A stretch of 64,000 nt of DNA. It comes from Dactylorhiza incarnata (taxonomy: Eukaryota; Streptophyta; Magnoliopsida; Asparagales; Orchidaceae). The notes under the pieces were generated by a model. That model did no database searches and was not told the DNA's origin. It saw nothing but the letters and a program-made list of their open reading frames with translations. A program made the translations under genes and the position numbers. The stretch is from contig JAWHQI010000019.1 of the NCBI GenBank assembly GCA_033032865.1, forward strand, positions 11,760,001-11,824,000, written 5' to 3'. Every line of letters begins with the position of its first letter. Positions within the stretch are counted from its first letter, which is position 1. Of the stretch, positions 57,975-64,000 are shown piece after piece.

Positions 57975-59330
57975 TTAGGTATCCAAAGGGGACCAAGTGG
58001 GATGGTTCCTTTGGGTACCCAAATACATCGTGTTTACTTTTGGGGGGATGGAAATGAATGAGCCCTTTTGAGTAGTTTGTGTTTCATCTTTAACTTTGGG
58101 TCTCCATTCAAACCTTGGTTTAATATTATTTTTATGCATCAAATTTCCATTATGATTATCTTTATCTTTAAGATTATAATTGTAATGATTATTGAAAGTA
58201 TTTTTCATAGGAAATTTGTGAACATTTAATTTTATGTTGGGAGAAGATTGATGTTATAAATGATAATGATGATTGTATTTTGGAATTTCATTTTCAATCT
58301 TTTGAAGTTTTTTATTTTCATTGTTTGACTTATTCAACTTTTGAGAAATCATATTCAACTTGCTTTTGGATTTTGCATTATATTGAGAATGTATGTTTTG
58401 AGAATTTTTCTTTATGATTTCCTTAAGCAAGTTGATTTTAGTTTTTAATTCATTATTCTTAAATTTTAAATTATGTCTAGCTTTATTATAAGCGATTGTG
58501 CTATTTTTAAGAGTAGAAACAATTGAATCAATATGATTTTGATAGTTATTTCTATATTCATCAAATGTTTCATCCATCTCTTTAATTTTAATTTTATAGT
58601 CTTTACACTTAGCACAATCATTTTTCAAAGATGAATTTTCTAAACATAATCTTTCATTTTGTTCTTTTACAAAAATAAACTCCTTTTCAAGTTTCTTGTG
58701 TTTTTCTTTTAATTCATTATATTCTTCACAAGGTGTAATGTTTTCAACTAAGGAGCCATGGGTAGACCGAGATAACTCAAAACTTGATTCTTCATTAACT
58801 TTTGTCTTTAAATTTTTATTTTCTAAGCGCAATTTGCAATTAGCATTTTTTTAATTTCTTAATTTTGCGCTTTGTAATTTGTAGCAATTGTAATGAAGAA
58901 ATAGAATTACACACAATAAAAGATTTTGATTTCTTACAGATCTTGTGGATGAGGGAAGATTTGAACATATTATTCCTTTGTCTTCTTCGTCTTCCTCTTC
59001 CAAATAAGAGTTTCCATCATCCTTTCCGCTTGATGAGCATTCTATGGATCCATCATTTGAGTAGCTTTCTTGAATATTTGTGCACGCTTGTATGTTCTCC
59101 AATACTTGTGTTTGTTCCACACATACAGTAGGAGAATCATAAGTTCTATCAAGAAAATTCCAAATCTCATAAGCGGTAGGTAAAGTATAAATAAGTTTGA
59201 AAATATTTTGGTCTATCGCACAAAATAGACTATTCATAAATTTTGCATTTAAAAACATTTCATTTCTATTTAATACGCTAGGTGGTTTTTCAATAGTAAT
59301 GTTCCAAACATCTATGCCTAAGGACTTGAG
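57975..59330 (-). pseudogene. S3 gag, N-terminus cut off
   Basis: One frame runs from the break at 59330 to 57975 with two in-frame stops (58853-58851 and 58256-58254). It starts inside gag (NAKFMNSLFCAIDQNIF, PTAYEIWNFLDRTYD), then an acidic Ser-rich linker and a long Lys/Glu/Asn coiled coil (58832-58254). It ends FEWRPKVK...NHPTWSPLDT, comparable to the gag end before protease. No intact CCHC knuckle is seen. Confidence 0.82.
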
Positions 59331-60000
59331 TGTTGAAACCGATTTCTCGGTCTCGAGTGGAGCTCGGGGCCCTCACCGAGATGAGGGGCAGCTAGCCCTT
59401 ACCGGTCCCTCGGGAGAGGTAAGGTTGACGACTCGAGCAAAGAACGAGGACCCTAGTCTCAGTGAGGAGGTCCCTCCACTAACCCGGAAGATCGTTGAGC
59501 GCTTCCCCTCCCAAGCCAAAGCTAAGACTCGGGCACCTTGGAGAGCTAGAGAGCCCAAACCAAAGCGACCTAGGGAGAGAAGAGCTCAGATAATGAACCG
59601 TCCTCTTCCAAGGTGCCCTTTGAGGTCTATTTATAGATTCCAGTTTTGTGGTCTGTCAATAGCCAAATCCCGCTGTCCAATCTTACTATCCGCACACCGG
59701 ATTGGTCTGCTAACAGCCAAACTCCGCTGTTTAGAGAGGCTAGGTGCAGACCACTGGGGGCCTCTTGGTAAAAATCCCTTCCTGGACCTTTACGGGGCGA
59801 GCCAGCCCGCTTCGCGACCTCCCTCGCGAGTGGAGCTCGCGAGCCTCTGGGTCGGTGAACTCCAGAGGTATTATCAACTCTCACTCGAGGCGGGCTCGCC
59901 TAGCGGACCCTTCCTCGGATGGTTGGGCTCGCTCCTAGTGACCCGGCCAAGCCGACGGCCCTCGCGAGCGGAGCTCGCGAACCCCCGGGTCGGCGAACCC

Positions 60001-60370
60001 CAGGATGGCTAACTGCACCCCAAAATGGCTAACTGTACCCCAAGAGGTTCCGGGCTCGCCTGGCGAGCTTCCTCCTTAACCGGTCGGGCTCGCATACACT
60101 GCCCTCGCGAGCCTCTGGGTCGGCGAACCCCAGGATGGCTATCCGCACCCCAAAATGGCTAACTGTACCCCAAGAGGTTCCGGGCTCGCCTGGCGAGCTT
60201 CCTCCTTAACCGGTCGGGCTCGCATACACTGCCCTCGCGAGCCTCTGGGTCGGCGAACCCCAGGATGGCTATCCGCACCCCAAAATGGCTAACTGTACCC
60301 CAAGAGGTTCCGGGCTCGCCTGGCGAGCTTCCTCCTTAACCGGTCGGGCTCGCATACACTGCCCTCGCCG
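60001..60370. repeat. Tandem repeat, 130-bp period, about 2.9 copies
   Basis: CAGGATGGCTA recurs at 60001, 60131 and 60261, and the units are almost identical. Each includes CTCGCGAGC and GGGTCGGCGAACCCC. A similar partial unit precedes the array at about 59965. It lies upstream of the gene A promoter. Confidence 0.95.
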
Positions 60371-60648
60371 AGCTTCAACGGAGCCAGTTACCTTCCTTTC
60401 GCTGGGCTCGCTCGCCTGCGCAGTCTCTTGCTCTTCCTTGACCTACCTCGCCGGAGATCAGGGTTCGCCCCTCTGGGCTCGCCTCCTTGATCGCGAGCTT
60501 TGGTTACTCCCTGGCGAACATCGGGGTTGTACACAATCCCCGCTCTTCGCGAGGTTGTTCTAAGCTCGCGAAGATACATCCAACCCATGATGTTCGCTGA
60601 TTCTGCTGACGTGGCGGGAATCTTTCCGGTGGGCCCCATGCCTGAAGC

Positions 60649-60656
60649 TATAAATA
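60649..60656 (+). promoter_or_regulatory. TATA box of gene A
   Basis: TATAAATA, 71 bases upstream of the gene A ATG, in GC-rich surroundings. Confidence 0.7.
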
Positions 60657-60726
60657 CCGTCCACCGTGGCTAGTGGTCGAGCCTTTCCTTCCCCTTCCTT
60701 CTCGCCGAAATCCTTCTTCCTTTAGG

Positions 60727-61955
60727 ATGTCTACCAAGCAGAGCGCGTTGGAACGGCTGAAGGCTTCCAGGGAGATGGCGAAAGCTCGGGCCGCCGAGCA
60801 TAACGCCTGGATATTCAACCCTGACGCCTCTTCTTCCCCCCAGACTAAGAAAGCTAAGTCGGTTAGGAGGTCGCTGGGGGAGGACGCGACATCGCCACTT
60901 GACTCGTCCCCTCCGCCGAATACCGAGCTTGCACAACAGGTATCTTTTGCCTAAAGCCTTTACATCGACTCCTTGCTCATTCTCTTCCTTTTCGCAGAAT
61001 TTTCCACCCGAGGACCGCATGGCGAGCCTCGCGCTGACAACTTCCCATGCTTCGTCCCCCGCGAAGCTGGGATCGCTAGATGCTGGGGTCGGGACCTCAT
61101 CCCAACAAGCGCCTCTCTCGCAACCTCGTAAGTCGCTCGCCTCCATTATTCCTGCATAAGTCCAGGCGGTACCTACGCGTTTGTGGTCCATGTAGGTACC
61201 CCGTCGCCGAGCCCCAAGGAGAAAAGCTCTACACCGGCGAACTCGCCGGTCCCGCCTAAGGTTAGCGTGGCGACCCCTGGCTTCGGTCTGATGGGGAAGC
61301 GAAGTCCAGGCGGCTCGCTTCTCGACGGTGCCAAAGTCGCGGAGAGAGTGGTATACCCTCCTGGTCTGGGGAAACCCCACGTCTCGGGATTCCGTGGAAA
61401 CTTCCGGGGTCGGCCGGAGTCTTCGTGCAAGCCCCATCGCGAGTCCCCCTCCTCGCCAGGTTGGCATGTTTTCGCGAGCTCCCATCTCTTGCTTGCCTTC
61501 AGATCCTACTAACTCTCTCCGCTGAAATCCCAGGAGCCACCCCTGAGTCAGAGCACGGGAGGATGGAGATGTCACCACCGCCTTCGCCCAGCCAGATTGA
61601 AGATTTCTTGGGTGACCCCGGCGACCCCGTGCGGATGAAGAGTCGGGTGTCCGAGGTGCTTCAGAAGCACGGCATGATGTTACGCGAGTTGGAAGAGCGG
61701 TATGATGCGGATCGGGCTGCCTTTGACGAGAGGTTCGCCGTGATGGAAGACGCGAATGCGCGCTTGATCGCCGAGGCGGAGCCGGTGCCTCGCGCCGATG
61801 TTACCTCACCCGGCGTGCACATCTCGCGGGGCGAGGATCAAGCGCACCTGATCCTGCGCGAGTTTAAAGCGCTTCGCGACTACCATTATCCGAGAGTGCC
61901 GCCGCGTGCGGGGAAGCGAGGCCGGGGTCGCTGGAAGTGGCTTCCTTACCCCTGA
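60727..61955 (+). CDS. Gene A: unknown protein, four predicted exons
   Basis: I do not recognise this protein. Exons by eye are 60727-60939, 60998-61127, 61196-61459 and 61534-61955, with introns of 58, 68 and 74 bases, all GT...AG. The joined length is 1029 bases, an exact multiple of three, giving 342 residues with one frame throughout, although the four pieces lie in different genomic frames. It starts STKQSALERLKASREM (helical, basic), is rich in Ser and Pro in the middle, and ends with a helical part (LQKHGMMLRELEERYDADR) and the basic GKRGRGRWKW. A TATA box lies upstream. It is probably cargo or an accessory gene of the same transposon as gene B. Confidence 0.65.
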
Positions 61956-62321
61956 GACCGTCGCGGGTTGAATGCTACTATCCCGCTGTTTTTGCTTCTT
62001 TTATGACGTCTGTATGAACAATATTTGGTGTGGTAATACTCGCGAGTCTATCGTGACTCGCCTTTTATCGTTTTTCTTTTACTCTTCTATTTGTTTCGGC
62101 GGTGTGCCTGTGGTTTGTTTAGATCGTTCGCTGTGTTTGATACGTTCGCCCTCGTGGAGCGTTTGAGTTTTTATGCAACGCTAGGCATAGACCCTTTTTC
62201 CTCGCAGGCTGGCCGCGGCGAGCTCGGGTTCGCAAGACTACTGTACCATCGGGCAGGATTTTACTTTATTTCCGTTATCCGCACTCCTGGCGCTTCGATT
62301 CCCGTGCCCATCAGAGCCCTC

Positions 62322-62329
62322 TATAAATA
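62322..62329 (+). promoter_or_regulatory. TATA box of gene B
   Basis: TATAAATA, 123 bases upstream of the ATG at 62452. The stretch 61956-62451 holds the gene A 3' end, this promoter and a leader, and no other gene. Confidence 0.7.
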
Positions 62330-62451
62330 GTTTGGATTCAATCTTCTACCCGTCGCATTTATTTCTCCCGTCTTCTCGCGCCTACGCTCATCTCCGTTCT
62401 CGCAAGATCGCGTTCGCGTTCGCTGCTCGTAGGCTGTCTTTTCCTGACTCG

Positions 62452-64000
62452 ATGCGGACGAATCAGCAAGTGGGAGCGGATGGCGAGAGCGAGGGGCGGT
62501 CCAAATGCGCCTCAGCGTTTCAAGCCCACGAGTTCTACTGCGCGAACATCACAGCCGAGGAGTATAAGCTCGCGGTGGACCGCTATCTCCCGGAGGGTTA
62601 CTCGGCTCGCTGTCCAAGCGAGAACTCCACCTTAAACGAGACCGAGGCTGACGAGCTCGCGATCCCCATCGCGCATTTTGAGAATGGGTTGCGACTCCCT
62701 CTGTGGCCTGAAATCCGTCAGGTATTTCTCCTGACCTTCTCGCTGCCTCGTGTTCGCTATCGCAACTCTCTCATCGTTCTTTGTAGGTGTTGCGATATTA
62801 TGGGGTGTTGCCGAGCCAGTTGACCCCAAATGCGATTGCGGACATTGTCGCGTTCGCCTGTTATCTGCGGGAAGAGAGGATCGAGTTCAGCCTCCTCGTC
62901 TTCCGCAAGGTATTTTCTTTCCGCGCCTTCCGAGATGGGACTACCTATTTCGCGAGCCAGCACGTCACCGTCTGCGAGACGGTGAACAAGAGCCACTATT
63001 GGACCCAGAAGTTCCTCCTAGTGAAAGGACCCTTCGGCAACCTCCACTTCACCCCCATCCAGCGGGATGACGCCACTTACCGCCCTCCGAGCTCGCTGGG
63101 CGGCGCCGACGCCAAACTCCTCCAATACCTCTCCGGCAAGAACTTCGAAGTCGCCTATCTGCGGCGCAGCGTCGATTCGTTACTCTCCGTTCCTCAAGGG
63201 GAAGGTAGGGTTCGCTCGCGCCTCACTTTCTTTTCCCTTTCTTCATCGTATAACGCTTACTTTACAGGTGAGCGCGAGGTCCCCGTCAATCCCCCGCACG
63301 CGCAGGGCATCACCCTCACGGTGGATACTCTCGCGACCGCGGCGGCAGAGGCTTGCCGCGACCTTCCCGCCGTCGGGTCCGGCAAGAAGCGGCCCCCTTC
63401 TGCGAGTCAGCCGAGTTCGCGATCCTCCAAGAAGCTGAAAGGAAAGACCTCCGCTGTTAAGGATAGGAGCGCAGTCGTCTACCTGAGCGAGACCGACGGC
63501 TCGCCTCCTTCCCCTGCGGAAAAGCTTGACCCCCCGGTGAACCAGGGTGCTGGGAGTTCCTCCGTGACCCCTCAACCCAAAGGTCACAGGAACTTTGGTC
63601 TAGGCGAGAAAGTTTCCGACCTCCTTGGCGAGCCCCTGCTCGCCTGGGACCCCAATGCCAACCGAATTTCCTGCTCCACCCTTTCACCCTTCCTGGGTGG
63701 AGCTCGGTAAGGCCGGGGAGGAGGCGTTCTCCATCTCCTTCGGCTTATATGGCCGCGAGGACGCCGCCGCCTACAAAGAGATGGGGCCCAGACAGTTGGT
63801 CTATGAAGAAATGCGAGCCCAATTCCGCTCGACGGAGCTCGCGCATATGGCGGGGCGTCGATATCTGCAGGCGGACAGGGACATCCGCGCGTACAGGGAA
63901 GAGCTGAAGAAGGCTCGCGAGGAAATCAAGGGCCTCAAGGAGAAAGAAGAAGCGACGGAAACCCTTCTCGCCGGGATGCAGGGCAAGATGGTACGCGACC
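62452..64000 (+). CDS. Gene B: 'putative gypsy type transposon' family protein (PF04195-like), 3' end outside window
   Basis: The ATG at 62452 is the first after the TATA box. Exon 1 is 62452-62721, intron 62722-62786 (65 bases), exon 2 62787-63204, intron 63205-63267 (63 bases), exon 3 onward. The joined protein has IAHFENGLRLPLWPEIRQ, VLRYYGVLPSQLTPNA and FSLLVFRKVFSF, the hallmark order of the Transposase_28 family, recalled from memory. A Ser/Lys-rich linker follows. Near 63650 the open frame shifts by one base and continues to the window end as a coiled coil (REELKKAREEIKGLKEKEE), so there is a frameshift or an unseen intron. The biochemical role of the family is unknown. Confidence 0.75.

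Larger units (their letters stand above)
36642..59330 (-). mobile_element. Sirevirus-type element S3, split by G and cut by the GC-rich block
   Basis: The 3' LTR (36642-38126) and polypurine tract are at the left. Internal sequence runs 38127-41087, then resumes at 56604 after the gypsy insertion G (the TGATA duplication is shared). Gag remnants end at 59330, where GC-rich DNA begins. No pol motifs were found in either internal part, so this copy either lacks pol or lost it. Primer site and 5' LTR are not in the window. Confidence 0.78.
59331..64000 (+). mobile_element. GC-rich transposon block with two intron-containing genes, right end outside window
   Basis: Composition changes abruptly at 59331, inside S3 gag. 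The sequence begins TGTTGAAACCGATTTCTCGG, which could be an LTR terminus in either orientation. 59331-60000 is GC-rich, with TCTATTTATAGA near 59627 and many CTCGCGAG palindromes, but no clear gene. Then come tandem repeats, gene A and gene B. A gypsy-type element whose extra genes may be sense or antisense to its pol is likely, from gene B's family; no pol is visible to confirm it. Confidence 0.6.

Noticed and set aside
59197..60012. 271-codon plus-strand ORF across the S3/GC-rich boundary
   Set aside because: It begins opposite S3 gag and crosses an element junction into repetitive GC-rich sequence. No family resemblance.
60670..61578. 302-codon minus-strand ORF
   Set aside because: Antisense to the four exons of gene A. 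GC-rich DNA keeps stop-free frames open by chance, and gene A has splice sites and a promoter.
1..64000. Integrated plant virus (pararetrovirus) sequence
   Set aside because: No movement protein, coat protein or caulimovirus-type RT motif seen. All RT and integrase motifs are of copia or gypsy type and lie between LTRs.

Overview
This window is plant nuclear DNA, almost certainly from an angiosperm with a large, repeat-rich genome. I recognise no host gene, tRNA, rRNA or CRISPR array. Nearly every base that can be assigned belongs to transposable elements stacked inside one another: mostly Ty1/copia elements of the Sirevirus type, plus one Ty3/gypsy derivative, one PIF/Harbinger transposon and a GC-rich block carrying intron-containing transposon genes. 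Every reading frame outside that block is broken by stops, frameshifts or deletions.

Left half (1-33425). A truncated minus-strand Sirevirus (S1a, 1-4540) is followed by about 1.2 kb I cannot assign. A plus-strand element (P) starts with an LTR at 5751. That LTR is split by a complete 12.1 kb Sirevirus (S2, 6407-18525) with two LTRs, PBS, gag, pol, an additional ORF (aORF) with apparent introns, and a polypurine tract. P resumes at 18531 and carries only the end of RNase H and a decayed aORF. It meets, tail to tail near 21.9-22.06 kb, a second minus-strand S1 copy (S1b). S1b's LTR is split by a complete non-autonomous element (N1, 25869-33329) that keeps gag and aORF but has no pol; its 5-bp target duplication is exact.

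Right half (33426-64000). A gypsy-type LTR-like stretch (33426-36641) precedes a minus-strand Sirevirus (S3, LTR at 36642-38126). S3 is split at 41087 by a gypsy deletion derivative (G, 41088-56598; exact duplication TGATA) whose RT, RNase H and integrase core are missing. The 3' LTR of G is split by a tandem gag-only element with three LTRs and two internal regions (T, 45645-55797; exact duplication TCCTA). The third LTR of T holds a Harbinger transposon (52374-54224), whose transposase is cut short by a long inverted repeat (53785-54047). From 59331 the sequence becomes GC-rich and holds two plus-strand genes with short introns and their own TATA boxes. Gene A is novel to me; gene B resembles the 'putative gypsy type transposon' family.

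How the parts relate. The gag-only element T shares 30 identical bases across its polypurine tract and LTR edge with autonomous-type S2, so S2 relatives probably supplied its replication proteins. N1, P and S2 all keep a region downstream of pol whose ORF starts just after a 3' splice-site-like sequence. All the LTR families carry tandem short stem-loops in which the stems vary but stay self-complementary while the loops and spacers are constant. This agrees with the palindrome clusters reported for maize Sirevirus LTRs, and some of the palindromes recur inside the elements, upstream of the aORF.
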